Below, piece after piece: positions 33,847 to 42,187 of a stretch of DNA of 58,319 nt. The notes beneath the pieces are model-generated. The model made no database searches. It was not told the origin of the DNA and was given only the letters and a program-made list of their open reading frames with translations. A program made the position numbers and the translations under genes. How positions within the stretch are numbered: position 1 is the stretch's first letter; every line of letters begins with the position of its first letter. The DNA lies in contig PMHV01000028.1 of assembly GCA_003156805.1 (NCBI GenBank), forward strand, positions 1,057-59,375. Direction: 5' to 3'. Source of the DNA: Acidobacteriaceae bacterium (GTDB lineage Bacteria > Acidobacteriota > Terriglobia > Terriglobales > Acidobacteriaceae).

Positions 33847-34020
33847 TTACTGTCCGACGGAACCGTTCCGATGGACCCGGCTACCTCTAAAGAAGCGGTG
33901 ATGCACCATGCTTTGGGCAAGAAGGAGAAAGACAACTGCCAAGACAAATACAAACAGGACCTTTCCAATTCCGAACGAGGGTGGCTTTGGTTCTGCGGTC
34001 GTGTTCAAATGAGTTGTCAT
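33847..34020 (-). CDS. Small single-helix membrane protein
   Basis: A 57-residue gene: ATG at 34020 after GAAGG, stop TAA at 33849-33847. The N-terminus is polar and Pro-rich (TTHLNTTAEPKPPSFGIG). A membrane helix follows (KVLFVFVLAVVFLLLAQSMV), then a basic cytoplasm-type tail HHRFFRGSRVHRNG. The layout suggests a single-pass protein. It lies between tatA and the FKBP gene on the same strand. The family is not recognised, but the H-H-R-F-F...H-R-x-G ending looks deliberate. Confidence 0.7.
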   Translation of the reverse strand: MTTHLNTTAEPKPPSFGIGKVLFVFVLAVVFLLLAQSMVHHRFFRGSRVHRNGSVGQ

Positions 34021-34246
34021 CAGACCTTCGTCCCGGCCAGGGCAAGCCTTTTGCCCACCTTCTAGCCTGGAGCCTTCAGGATAAGCCCTTTTTCAATGCG
34101 CTTTATCGCATGACGCTGTGACGCCATGGAATCGGCGCAGATGCGATCCCTGTCGAAATCAGACCCACTATGCGCTGCAACCAGGACTCCTTCGGCCCCG
34201 CCACACCGGCGATTGCGGCGAGGCCAGCTCCAACCGGCCTGGTTTC

Positions 34247-35092
34247 TTACTTCTTGTCGTCGCTCTTCTTGTCGTCGCTGCTCTTGCTTTTGTCCTCAAT
34301 CGAGAGTAACTCCACTTCAAAGACCAGAGTGCTGTCCGGACCGATGTTGGGGCCCGAACCGCGCTCGCCATACGCCAAGTCTGACGGAACGAACAGTTGC
34401 CACTTCGAGCCGACGGGCATGAGTTGGAGAGCTTCGGTCCAGCCCTTGATCACGCCGCCGACGGGGAACGTGGCCGGCTGACCGCGCTTGTAAGAGCTGT
34501 CAAATTCCGCGCCGTTGATGAGCGTGCCGCGATAGTTGCAAACCACGGAATCGCTTGCGGTTGGCTTCGGTCCGGTTCCCTGCGTCAAGATTTTGTACTG
34601 CAGGCCGCTGGGCAGAGTGACTACGTCGTCCTTGGTTTTATTGGCAGCCAGAAAACTTTCGCCTTCTTTCTTGTTGGCTGCGCCGGCTTCTTGCATCTTC
34701 TCTTGCTGTTTTTTGCGCAGCTCGGTCTGCACCGCCATCATAGCGGCCCGCGCTTCATCTTCGGTCATCAGGGTCTTGCCGCCCGCCATGCCATCCTTAA
34801 AGCCTCTGAGCAGAATGGCGGGATCCACCGGGACACCTTGTTTATGCACGTTGGCGCCGATGCTCATTCCGAGCGCGTAGCTGACTTTGTCTTTCTCCGT
34901 TTTCAAAACCAACGGCGCCGCGGTTTTCGATGCAGTGGTTGAATGAGGCTTGGCCGCAGGAGTCTGCGCTTTTGCCGGAGCGGCCGGCTGAGTTGTGGCT
35001 GCGGGAGCTTGCGGGGTTTGGGCGTGGGCAATCCCCAGCATCATTAGTCCTGCTGTCAATGTGTTTACCGCTATCGTTAGGGTTCTTTGCAT
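34247..35092 (-). CDS. Exported FKBP-type peptidyl-prolyl isomerase (FkpA/Mip-like)
   Basis: A 281-residue protein that assists folding of exported proteins by proline isomerisation. The ATG at 35092 gives a signal peptide (residues 1-26, GLMMLGIAHAQ). A Pro/Ala-rich linker (27-60) precedes the FKBP_N dimerisation domain (about 62-165, VSYALGMSIGANVHKQGVPV) with its long charged helix. The FKBP catalytic domain (about 175-270) has GTLINGAEFDSSYKRGQPAT, VIKGWTEALQLMPVGSKWQL and PSDLAYGERG. The C-terminus is a repetitive Ser/Asp/Lys tail. A longer frame upstream lacks a ribosome binding site. Confidence 0.93.
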   Translation of the reverse strand: MQRTLTIAVNTLTAGLMMLGIAHAQTPQAPAATTQPAAPAKAQTPAAKPHSTTASKTAAPLVLKTEKDKVSYALGMSIGANVHKQGVPVDPAILLRGFKDGMAGGKTLMTEDEARAAMMAVQTELRKKQQEKMQEAGAANKKEGESFLAANKTKDDVVTLPSGLQYKILTQGTGPKPTASDSVVCNYRGTLINGAEFDSSYKRGQPATFPVGGVIKGWTEALQLMPVGSKWQLFVPSDLAYGERGSGPNIGPDSTLVFEVELLSIEDKSKSSDDKKSDDKK

Positions 35093-35254
35093 AGCGTCTA
35101 TTGTCCCATTGGTGTTCACAAGTGGGCAAACGGAGTGGGGCGGTTTCTGTCTCAGGGAACCACAAAGGGCACGAAGCCACATGCGCGGAAGAGGCTTTGG
35201 GATTGGCTCGGCTAAGATCAAGCAGTCATCAAAATCGCGCGGGCAAACGTGCTC

Positions 35255-36448
35255 TTAACGGCTGTATTGATTCTTCTTTTTGTCGGCGTGGCGCTCGATG
35301 CCAAGCTCAATCAGGCGGACGATCAGGTCGGGATATGACAATCCCGACGCCGCCCACAGCTTGGGATACATGCTGATCGCAGTGAAGCCGGGCATCGTAT
35401 TGATCTCGTTGAGATAGATCTTCTTCGTTGTTGCATCCATCAGAAAATCCACGCGCGCCAAGCCGGAGCAATCTACGGCTTTGAAGGCCTGCACGGCGAG
35501 GGTTTGAACTTTTTTTGTTTCTGACTTGGTGAGCTTGGCGGGGATAATCAGCTGTGAGCCCTCGTCGAGATATTTGGCAGTGTAGTCGTAGAACTCCTTG
35601 CCGGGAACGATTTCGCCCGGCAGCGACGCCACGGGATCGTCATTGCCGAGAACCGAGCATTCGATCTCACGAGCCTTGTGCTTCTTGCCGCCGACGCCTT
35701 GTTCGATGACGATCTTGCGGTCGAACTTTGCGGCTTCTTCGATCGCCGGGCCAAGTTCTTTGCGATCGTGTGCCTTGCTGATTCCAACCGACGAGCCTAG
35801 ATTCGCGGGCTTCACGAACACGGGATATTTCAGTTTGCTCTCGACCAGCTTGTGAACCTTCTTCGGCTCTTTTTCCCACGCGCTGCGCAAGATGGTGACA
35901 TGTTTCACGATGGGTATGCCGGCGGCGAGGAACAACGACTTCATAATGTCTTTGTCCATTCCGGCGGCGGAGCCGAGCACGCCCGCGCCCACGTAGGGAA
36001 TGTCGGCGAGTTCGAGCAATCCCTGAATGGTTCCGTCTTCGCCAAAAGTGCCGTGCAGAACGGGGAAGATGACGTCGACGTTGATGGCGCGGTCGCTGGC
36101 GCGGCGGGCGAGTGCGGCATCGCTTTGAAACGGGACGAGGCCGCTCTCGCGGTGAACCGGTTCGGGCGGAAAAACCACCGACTCGCCTTGCGCGAGTACA
36201 GCCGCGCCGGGAGTGGTTTCGGGATCGCCCGCGCGCAAATGAGTTTCCGCTTGTTGGGCCTTTTTGCCCTTCAGCAGATTCTGCGCGTCGCCGGCCGTCA
36301 GCCATCGGCCATCTTTGGTGATGCCGATGGGCACGACCTCGTATTTTTCTTTGTCGATCGCGTTGAGGACGGAAGCAGCCGAGAGCAGCGAAACTTCATG
36401 CTCGCCGCTGCGCCCGCCGAATAAGATACCGACGCGAATCTTCTTCAT
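35255..36448 (-). CDS. ddl: D-alanine--D-alanine ligase
   Basis: Joins two D-alanines with ATP in cytoplasmic peptidoglycan precursor synthesis. A 397-residue ATP-grasp enzyme. The N-terminal substrate domain has ILFGGRSGEHEVSLLSAASV. The central region contains LHGTFGEDGTIQGLLE. The ATP-binding core has PVFVKPANLGSSVGISKA and the metal site DFLMD...YLNEINTMPGFTAISMYPKLW. The length and insertion pattern fit the DdlA type. The start overlaps the stop of the upstream Cys/His protein gene by 4 bases (ATGA, 36445-36448), so they are cotranscribed. The C-terminal tail KKNQYSR is short. Confidence 0.96.
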   Translation of the reverse strand: MKKIRVGILFGGRSGEHEVSLLSAASVLNAIDKEKYEVVPIGITKDGRWLTAGDAQNLLKGKKAQQAETHLRAGDPETTPGAAVLAQGESVVFPPEPVHRESGLVPFQSDAALARRASDRAINVDVIFPVLHGTFGEDGTIQGLLELADIPYVGAGVLGSAAGMDKDIMKSLFLAAGIPIVKHVTILRSAWEKEPKKVHKLVESKLKYPVFVKPANLGSSVGISKAHDRKELGPAIEEAAKFDRKIVIEQGVGGKKHKAREIECSVLGNDDPVASLPGEIVPGKEFYDYTAKYLDEGSQLIIPAKLTKSETKKVQTLAVQAFKAVDCSGLARVDFLMDATTKKIYLNEINTMPGFTAISMYPKLWAASGLSYPDLIVRLIELGIERHADKKKNQYSR

Positions 36449-36846
36449 GACCCTTCAGTGTGAGGGCGTGGGGAGCGGGGCGTCAATTGCGGGGCTGGTG
36501 CGCGAGGAGCTTCGCTGAATCCTGCCGGGCCGAAGGTGGTGTGCTGGAGGTTGGTGGTGGCGATTTGCAGGGAGTAGAGCATCAGGCTGGCGGTTTTGCG
36601 GTCGATCTGGCCGGCGGCCAGCAGACGCATGACCTGAGCGAGCGAGACCTGAATGGAGTCTGCGTCTTCAAGGGCGGGATGGAAGGGGACATCACGGTTG
36701 TTGCGGACGCGATCGGCCTCGAGTTCGAGGCGCTGTTCGCGCTGGCGCTTGTGGTGGTAGCAGAACGGGCTGCGGCGCATGGCAGGCGACCCGCAGTGGG
36801 CGCCATTGGCCATGATGTGCTGACACTTATTCGGCAAACGGACCAT
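36445..36846 (-). CDS. Small Cys/His-rich protein coupled to ddl
   Basis: A 133-residue protein of unknown function. The N-terminus has CQHIMANGAHCGSPAMRRSP followed by FCYHHKRQREQR. The spacing C-x10-C-x9-C-x-H-H suggests a zinc-knuckle-like site, followed by a basic helix. Residues 60-100 form a second helical region (SIQVSLAQVMRLLAAGQIDR), and the tail is Pro-rich. The ATG has AGGAG at 36858-36854 and lies directly downstream of a copy of the degenerate repeat family. The stop overlaps the ddl start by 4 bases. A nucleic-acid-binding or regulatory role is only a guess. Confidence 0.7.
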   Translation of the reverse strand: MVRLPNKCQHIMANGAHCGSPAMRRSPFCYHHKRQREQRLELEADRVRNNRDVPFHPALEDADSIQVSLAQVMRLLAAGQIDRKTASLMLYSLQIATTNLQHTTFGPAGFSEAPRAPAPQLTPRSPRPHTEGS

Positions 36847-36859
36847 GACTATCTCCTAT

Positions 36860-36970
36860 TCTGTACCCCACCCGTATACCCCTCGGTCTGTTGGAATCAG
36901 AGGCTTAGCGGGATTTTGCGATTTAATCCATGGGCTGCAATCAGTTACGGGCAAGATCTTGAGCCGCAAG
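36860..36970 (-). repeat. Degenerate intergenic repeat family, copy beside the Cys/His gene
   Basis: Read on the minus strand it contains AAAGTCCTTG, an ATCGCAAAATCC block, CTAAGCCTCTGATTCCAA and the G-rich end CCGAGGGGTATACGGGTGGG. It matches the layout of 28534-28620. Here it forms the 5' leader of the gene starting at 36846. Confidence 0.5.
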
Positions 36971-37085
36971 GACTTTCGCGCAGTTCCGGCGTTTTTTGTT
37001 CCTGCTCTGGGATGAGTATTGAATATTTGGAGATCTGGGGCAAGGTTAAGTGAACATGGAGGGTGTGGAAAACCGAAGCTGGGAG

Positions 37086-37262
37086 TTAACCGATGGCGTC
37101 CACGATTTGGCGGGAAATGCGTTTGGACTCTTGCGAGCCGGGACGGGTCTTTTCGAGGCGGGCGTAGAGATTAGGAAGAGACTTGTTTTTCGAGGCGGGT
37201 GCTTTGCGGGCGGCAGCGGGTAAGGCTGCTCCGGTTCGCCGCTGACGTTTTGGTGTTGCCAT
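37086..37262 (-). CDS. Small basic protein
   Basis: A 58-residue gene from ATG (37262) to TAA (37088-37086). It encodes MATPKRQRRTGAALPAAARK ... LPNLYARLEKTRPGSQESKR, then ISRQIVDAIG. The N-terminal half is Lys/Arg/Ala-rich and disordered-looking; the C-terminal half could be one helix. No ribosome binding site stands out and no family is recognised. The codon pattern and clean ending favour a gene over the overlapping longer frame at 37046-37351, whose product looks random. Confidence 0.5.
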   Translation of the reverse strand: MATPKRQRRTGAALPAAARKAPASKNKSLPNLYARLEKTRPGSQESKRISRQIVDAIG

Positions 37263-37373
37263 GTGTTGATCGTAGCAGAGGTAGTCGGGGCCGCAAAGGC
37301 ATGAGTTAACGGCGGCGGGTCAACGTTCGAGGTGGTCCCTCCCAGGCACACCCATAATCCTGTCTCTTAGCCG

Positions 37374-38051
37374 TTATGCTGCCTTGCTAAGGTCAACTCT
37401 TTCCAAGCAGAATCTACGACTGCCTGAGCTTCGTTTATATCTTTGGTACAGTTCGTTCTGCTCTTCCCTAAACCGCTCTGTGTCGATCGTATAGCGATCT
37501 TGCCATCGCCAGGATGCTACTCCCCGCATAGCCGCGTTTCTGCCTATTGCTACTTGGATTGTGCTCTCGAGAAAAGCAATCTCCTGCTCGATCAGGTATC
37601 GGTCGCGGCGCACTTTTCTAAGCCGCTGATAGACTTGGAAAATCTCGTCGCAGGGTTCTACCACTACTTCATTTAGACGGCTTTCCTTGCGCAGTTGCTC
37701 CGCCTGATAGATAACTGGCTGAACCTTATCTACGAAGGCTCGCGCATCTTCTATTGCGAGATCTAATTCTTGAGCGGCAACGTGAAAGAATTCACCGTTC
37801 TCCGCCCGCTTCGCGTCCAAGAGTTGATGAATGTACTTTTCTAATTCAGATGCATACTCGGTTTCGACCGTCCGGTAGAGCTTGAGACTCTCAGACGAGC
37901 CTGTGGAGAACGCGCGCCTTCGATCCTCGGGCGAGTTCTTCGTCCGATCCACTTTAAAGCAATCGCTGTTGCCCAGTTGAAAACAATAGACGTTCTCCAT
38001 CTCACCGGCCATCCGAGATCTCGATTCGATCGCTTCTGTGTCTTCAATCAC
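37374..38051 (-). CDS. GIY-YIG-like nuclease-domain protein with phage-recombinase-like C-terminus
   Basis: A 225-residue protein. Residues about 20-95 match the GIY-YIG variant of the T5orf172/Mug113 group: VYCFQLGNSDCFKVDRTKNS, then a helix, L-x-x-Y-R-T-V-E-T-x-x-A...E-K-x-I-H-Q-L-L, and NGEFFHV. The usual GRT Gly is replaced (VDRT), so catalysis is uncertain. The last 90 residues (YLIEQEIAFLESTIQVAIGR ... DTERFREEQNELYQRY, then SSGSRRF) resemble the C-terminal end of YqaJ-type viral recombinases. The frame opens at a GTG; internal ATGs at codons 14 and 18 (MENVYCF) are likelier starts. It begins 1 base after the preceding gene's stop. Confidence 0.65.
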   Translation of the reverse strand: MIEDTEAIESRSRMAGEMENVYCFQLGNSDCFKVDRTKNSPEDRRRAFSTGSSESLKLYRTVETEYASELEKYIHQLLDAKRAENGEFFHVAAQELDLAIEDARAFVDKVQPVIYQAEQLRKESRLNEVVVEPCDEIFQVYQRLRKVRRDRYLIEQEIAFLESTIQVAIGRNAAMRGVASWRWQDRYTIDTERFREEQNELYQRYKRSSGSRRFCLERVDLSKAA

Positions 38052-38052
38052 G

Positions 38053-38322
38053 CTAGTGTGCTACAGGCTTAGTCCCGTATTTCCCAGTGTGAGGATTGTA
38101 GTTGCCTCTAGCGCTGTAATTGTTACGCTGGGTCGAGTCTCTGGTAGTACGGTGATATGAACTCACGTACTGCCCTGTGCGCTTCGAATAGTTATGCACG
38201 GTCGTACTGCTCGCTTTTGAGCCGGTACCGTACGATCCGTAGGTGGATGATCGGTGATAGCCCTGCGCAAATCCGAACGTTGTCAGCGAGGAGACGAGAA
38301 GCATCGCGCCAAGAATTCTCAT
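38053..38322 (-). CDS. Small secreted protein with YNPHTGKYGT motif
   Basis: An 89-residue protein with a signal peptide (residues 1-19, LVSSLTTFGFAQ). The mature part is Ser/Thr/Tyr/Gly-rich and ends in GNYNPHTGKYGTKPVAH. The N-P-x-T-G-x-x-G-T motif is frequent in small exported proteins of gram-negative bacteria. Function is unknown. It is followed almost directly by the GIY-YIG-like gene. Confidence 0.75.
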   Translation of the reverse strand: MRILGAMLLVSSLTTFGFAQGYHRSSTYGSYGTGSKASSTTVHNYSKRTGQYVSSYHRTTRDSTQRNNYSARGNYNPHTGKYGTKPVAH

Positions 38323-38428
38323 ACAAAACCTCCGAGCAAATTGTACGAGTTGCGTGCGCGAATTGAGTACAGAACGGTCCGAAATTTACAACCTATTCCT
38401 AGTTCGGGAATAATACAGATGCGAGCTT

Positions 38429-39373
38429 CTACAATATCTTCTTCCCGAACGCCGACAGCGCCAACTCCACCGCCAGATCGGCCGTCCGATTGTGTTCGTC
38501 GATCACTGGATTCACTTCGACAATCTCGAAGCTCAACATGCGGCCATGGTCGGCAATGATTTCCATGGCGAGATGCGCTTCGCGATAAGTTGCGCCGCCG
38601 CGGACCGGAGTGCCCACTCCCGGCGCGTCTTCGGGGTCGATCCAATCCATGTCGAGCGAAATGTGGTAGCCGGCGGTACCGCGTCCGGCCAGGCGCAGAG
38701 CTTCTTCCATCACGGTTCTCATGCCGCGCTCGTCGATGTCGCGCATGGTGAAAACGCCGATGCCGGCGCGGCGGACGTTTTCTTTTTCTACGGCATCGAT
38801 ATCGCGCACGCCGACCAGCACACAGTTTTCCGGCCTAACCTTGGGCGAGAAATCGAAAATGTTGGCCAGTTCCGGCGGGCCCAGGCCGAGCAGCGCGGCC
38901 AGCGGCATGCCGTGAACGTTGCCGCTGGGCGAAGTTTCGGGAGTGTTGATGTCGGTATGAGCGTCGATCCAGATCAGGCCGACGCGCTGGTTCTGGCGGC
39001 GGTAAAACTCGGCCACGCCAGACACTGTGCCGGCCGCCATTGAGTGATCGCCGCCCAGCGCCAGCGGGGTTTTCCCGGCTTCGAGCGTCTTCACCACCAA
39101 CTCCGCGTGTTTGGTGCAGGTCGCCGTGATTTCTTTAAGATATTTGGCGCGGGCATCGCCTTCCGTTTTCTGTTCGGCGATGGCCACGGCAACGTTGCCG
39201 CCATCTTCGACCTCGTGCCCCAAGGCTTCCAGGCGCGCTTCGAGCCCGGCCACGCGCACGGCGGAAGGCCCCATATCGACTCCGCGACGCGACTGGCCGA
39301 GGTCGAGCGGCACGCCAATCACGCGAATCTTCCTGGGGACGATGCTGCTGGCGTTCGCGGCTGTGGTCATCAT
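38429..39373 (-). CDS. rocF: Arginase
   Basis: Hydrolyses L-arginine to ornithine and urea in the cytoplasm, using two manganese ions. A 314-residue ureohydrolase with PLDLGQSRRGVDMGPSAVR at the N-terminus (arginase rather than agmatinase type), LALGGDHSMAAGT, WIDAHTDINTPETSPSGNVHG and SLDMDWIDPEDAPGVGTPVR. All metal-binding His and Asp are present. The C-terminus (EIVEVNPVIDEHNRTADLAV) matches arginase. No arginine-pathway neighbours exist, but hut, ggt and peptidase genes in the window fit nitrogen catabolism. Short ATCACTCAAT-type repeats lie just upstream (39395-39482). Confidence 0.95.
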   Translation of the reverse strand: MMTTAANASSIVPRKIRVIGVPLDLGQSRRGVDMGPSAVRVAGLEARLEALGHEVEDGGNVAVAIAEQKTEGDARAKYLKEITATCTKHAELVVKTLEAGKTPLALGGDHSMAAGTVSGVAEFYRRQNQRVGLIWIDAHTDINTPETSPSGNVHGMPLAALLGLGPPELANIFDFSPKVRPENCVLVGVRDIDAVEKENVRRAGIGVFTMRDIDERGMRTVMEEALRLAGRGTAGYHISLDMDWIDPEDAPGVGTPVRGGATYREAHLAMEIIADHGRMLSFEIVEVNPVIDEHNRTADLAVELALSAFGKKIL

Positions 39374-39394
39374 CGTGTCAAAAAGAATTTTGCG

Positions 39395-39482
39395 ATTGTG
39401 TGATCGGGCGATTGAGTCATTGGCAGAAAAAGCGTCGGACGATTTTTCAATCGCAAAATCGCAAAATCACTCAATTACTCAA
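39395..39482. repeat. GATTGAGT / ACTCAAT simple repeats near arginase
   Basis: GTGATCGGGCGATTGAGT (39402-39419) is the reverse complement of the block ACTCAATCGCCCGATCAC near 13220, upstream of smpB. Further AAAATCGCAAAATCACTCAA units lie at 39451-39480. These short dispersed units occur near gene starts and ends on both sides of the window. Confidence 0.55.
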
Positions 39483-40299
39483 TCCCTTCCAGCTTCTCGA
39501 ATGTCTCGCGAATTTTTTCTACTGGATTCACTTTATCCTCGCCTTCGATTTCCAGCAGCAGCGGCGGTGTCTGCGGCGCGGAGCGCAGCAGTTCCATCGC
39601 TTCCTTCCAGTCAACCGTGCCCAAACCCGGCCACAGATGCGAATCCTTCTCTTTGTCGTTGTCGTGGATATGCGTGGAACGAATGTGCGGGCGCAAGACC
39701 CCGAAGGCCTCTCGGACCGAGCTCATCAGGTGCGCGTGGCCCACGTCGAAACAGATGCCGACGTCGTCAAAGTGCGCCGCATGAATCATCTCTATCAGCC
39801 TCTCCGGCGTGGAAAGCTCGTTGGGAATGTTCTCCAGCAAAATGCACACGCCCAGGGGCTTGGCAAAGGCGCGCAGGTGTTCGATGGAGGTCATGGCCGC
39901 TTCGAACTTTTTTTCGTCGAACGAGTCGTTGGGCGCCCCCAGATGCTGCACCAGAAAACGGAACGGAATCTGCTCGGCGATTTCGAGCGCGCGCTTGATT
40001 TCGTCCATGGCATCGACCCGCCCGGCGCGGTCGGTCGAGGCAATGTTCACCGGCGGCGCGCCGGCGCGTCCCCACTCATAGTCGGGATAGAGCGGCGAAT
40101 GCACCGAGTTGAGCGGAATCCCGCTGGAGCGGAACCACTCGGCGATCTCCTTGATATGCGCCTTGCGATTGGCGTAATCGAAGTGCTGCCGCGCGCCGAA
40201 AATCTCAATCGCCTGCGCGCCGCCGCGCACCAGGCCGTCGAGCAAACCGGGGTGCAGCCGTTCCTGTACATAGATATAGGTGGAAACCGCTCTCAGCAT
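39475..40299 (-). CDS. TIM-barrel sugar isomerase/epimerase-like protein
   Basis: A 274-residue protein of the xylose isomerase-like / AP endonuclease 2 superfamily, which isomerises sugars or inositol derivatives with divalent metals. Seen: the strand-helix start GLVRGGAQAIEIFGARQHFD, NSVHSPLYPDYE, VQHLGAPND, ILLENIPNELSTPERL, ICFDVGHAHLMSSV, STHIHDNDKEKDSHLWPGLG and LLLEIEGED, giving the metal-site Glu, Asp-x-Gly-His and His-x-His-Asp. Substrate unknown. Its ATG overlaps the stop of ggt by one base (TGATG), so it is expressed with ggt. Confidence 0.88.
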   Translation of the reverse strand: MLRAVSTYIYVQERLHPGLLDGLVRGGAQAIEIFGARQHFDYANRKAHIKEIAEWFRSSGIPLNSVHSPLYPDYEWGRAGAPPVNIASTDRAGRVDAMDEIKRALEIAEQIPFRFLVQHLGAPNDSFDEKKFEAAMTSIEHLRAFAKPLGVCILLENIPNELSTPERLIEMIHAAHFDDVGICFDVGHAHLMSSVREAFGVLRPHIRSTHIHDNDKEKDSHLWPGLGTVDWKEAMELLRSAPQTPPLLLEIEGEDKVNPVEKIRETFEKLEGIE

Positions 40300-42062
40300 C
40301 AGTATCCCACCGCCTTTCCGTTGTTTCTGCCGTCGCTGGCTCCCAGGCGTTCGCCGGTTTTCCGGTCAATGGCAATGCATTCGGCGTCGCTCCAGTAAGA
40401 CGATACGTAGGAGCCATCGTGCAGTCCGATGTCAATTTTATAACCCATCTGCTGCAGGATCCGGACTGTGTCCGGCGAAAACCATTGTTCGACATTCACC
40501 ACGTCGGGCAGCCACTGGTTGTGAAAGCGCGGAGCGTTCACCGCCTCCTGAATGTTCATGCCGTAGTCGATCACGCCGATCAGAACGTTGGCCACGGTGG
40601 TGATGATCTTCGAACTGCCGGGCGAGCCCAGAACCAGAAACGGCTTGCCATCGTGCACCACAATCGTCGGAGTCATGGACGACAGCGGACGTTGGCCCGG
40701 ACCGATGGCATTGGCCGAACCCTGGATCAGGCCGTCAGAATTCGGCACGCCGGGTTTTGCGGAGAAGTCGTCCATTTCATCGTTCAGCAAGAAGCCCAGA
40801 CCCTCGGCGGTGACGCGCGAGCCGAACCAGTCGTTAATCGTGGTGGTTACGGCTACCGCGTTGCCCTCGGCATCCACCACGGAATAATGCGTGGTGTGCG
40901 TGCCTTCGTGCGTGTAGAGCGGTTGCGGATGCGCCGCGGCGTACTGCTCCAGCGCGCTGAAAATGGCGGGACGCTGCAAGTCTTTGCTGGCGCTGGCGTG
41001 ATCCGGCTCGATGGTTTCGCGCCATGCGGCTGCGTATCTCTTGTCGATGAGCTGGGCTACGGGGACCTTCGAAAAGTCCGGATCACCCAGGAATTCCGCG
41101 CGGTCGTAGAACGCCCGCCGGAAGGCCTCTACCGTGAAGTGAATCGACTCCGCCGAGCGGTCGCCGAGCTTCACAAGATCGTAGCCTTCCAAAATATTCA
41201 ACGACTCGATCAGAACCGTTCCGCCGGAAGAGGGCGGCGGCGCGCTGATGATTTCGTATCCGCGATAGGTTCCGCGAACCGGCTCGCGCTCTTTCACTTC
41301 ATAGTGCGCGAGGTCGTCGGCAGTAATGATGCCTCCACCTTTTTGAATCGCGGCGGCCAGTTCGCGCGCCATGGCTCCATGATAAAAATCGTCGGGCTTG
41401 TCGGCGATTCGCTGCAATGTACGCGCGAGTTCGGGCTGGCGGAAAATTTCTTCCGGCTGGTAGTAGTTGCCGTCGCGCTGGAAGATGCGGCGCGACTCCG
41501 GGAAGCCGCCCAGGTGTTTGTCGTTCTGAAAATCCCGCGCTTCTTCCCAGGTGAGTGCGTAACCCTGGCGCGCCAGTCGAATGGCCGGAGCCATCACCTG
41601 CTTCAGCTTCAGCTTGCCATATTTCTGCTCGGCATAAATCATGCCCGCAACCGATCCCGGCACCGCGATCGCTTTGTAGCCAATCACGCTCGCGTCTTCG
41701 ATCACGTTGCCCTGCGCGTCCAGATACATGTCGCGGGTTGCCGCCGCGGGAGCTTTTTCGCGATAGTCGAGGAAGTGCGTTTTGCCATCGGCCATGCGGA
41801 TCAACATGAATCCGCCGCCGCCCAGATTTCCCGCTGGCGGATGAACCACGGCCAAGGCAAATCCCGTGGCAACCGCGGCGTCCACCGCGTTGCCTCCGGC
41901 CTGCATGATTTCAACTCCGGCGCGCGAGGCCAGCTCGTGAGCGCTGACCACGATAGCGTGAGCCGAGTGAACGGGTTGGTTGGCGGCGCTGGCGAAGGGC
42001 GCGCCACAGGCCGCGAGCACTGCCATCCGCAACAGAATCAATGATTTGTGCCGGGGTCGCAT
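40299..42062 (-). CDS. ggt: Gamma-glutamyltransferase / glutathione hydrolase
   Basis: A 587-residue exported enzyme that cleaves or transfers gamma-glutamyl groups (glutathione and related peptides). The signal peptide spans residues 1-26. The precursor self-cleaves before the nucleophile Thr in HTTHYSVVDAEGNAVAVTTT (near residue 390). The large subunit has the substrate Arg in DYREKAPAAATRDMYLD (near 101) and PPPSSGGTVLIESLNILEGYD. The small subunit has LNDEMDDFS and PLSSMTPTIV. All required residues are visible. The gene leads a two-gene unit with the TIM-barrel protein. Confidence 0.96.
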   Translation of the reverse strand: MRPRHKSLILLRMAVLAACGAPFASAANQPVHSAHAIVVSAHELASRAGVEIMQAGGNAVDAAVATGFALAVVHPPAGNLGGGGFMLIRMADGKTHFLDYREKAPAAATRDMYLDAQGNVIEDASVIGYKAIAVPGSVAGMIYAEQKYGKLKLKQVMAPAIRLARQGYALTWEEARDFQNDKHLGGFPESRRIFQRDGNYYQPEEIFRQPELARTLQRIADKPDDFYHGAMARELAAAIQKGGGIITADDLAHYEVKEREPVRGTYRGYEIISAPPPSSGGTVLIESLNILEGYDLVKLGDRSAESIHFTVEAFRRAFYDRAEFLGDPDFSKVPVAQLIDKRYAAAWRETIEPDHASASKDLQRPAIFSALEQYAAAHPQPLYTHEGTHTTHYSVVDAEGNAVAVTTTINDWFGSRVTAEGLGFLLNDEMDDFSAKPGVPNSDGLIQGSANAIGPGQRPLSSMTPTIVVHDGKPFLVLGSPGSSKIITTVANVLIGVIDYGMNIQEAVNAPRFHNQWLPDVVNVEQWFSPDTVRILQQMGYKIDIGLHDGSYVSSYWSDAECIAIDRKTGERLGASDGRNNGKAVGY

Positions 42063-42187
42063 TCAGCAATCAGATCCTGCCCACGGACACGGATAAACAA
42101 CGGCAGGCTCGGGCAGCCTCTTGAGGCTAGCCGACAGCGGTACGAGAGTCAAATCAAGCGATTGACGCTCACAACGTGCGCGGCCGC

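Noticed and set aside
33820-34065. 81-codon plus frame between tatA and the FKBP gene
   Set aside because: The minus strand holds a better gene with ribosome binding site and membrane helix; the plus product has no recognisable pattern.
37046-37351. 101-codon minus frame overlapping the small basic protein
   Set aside because: Its product is Pro/Ser/Thr-rich and random-looking, while the alternative frame encodes a coherent basic protein with a clean start and stop.
40419-42044. 541-codon plus frame opposite ggt
   Set aside because: The complete catalytic signature of ggt is on the minus strand; the plus product is Arg/His/Val-rich and matches no family.
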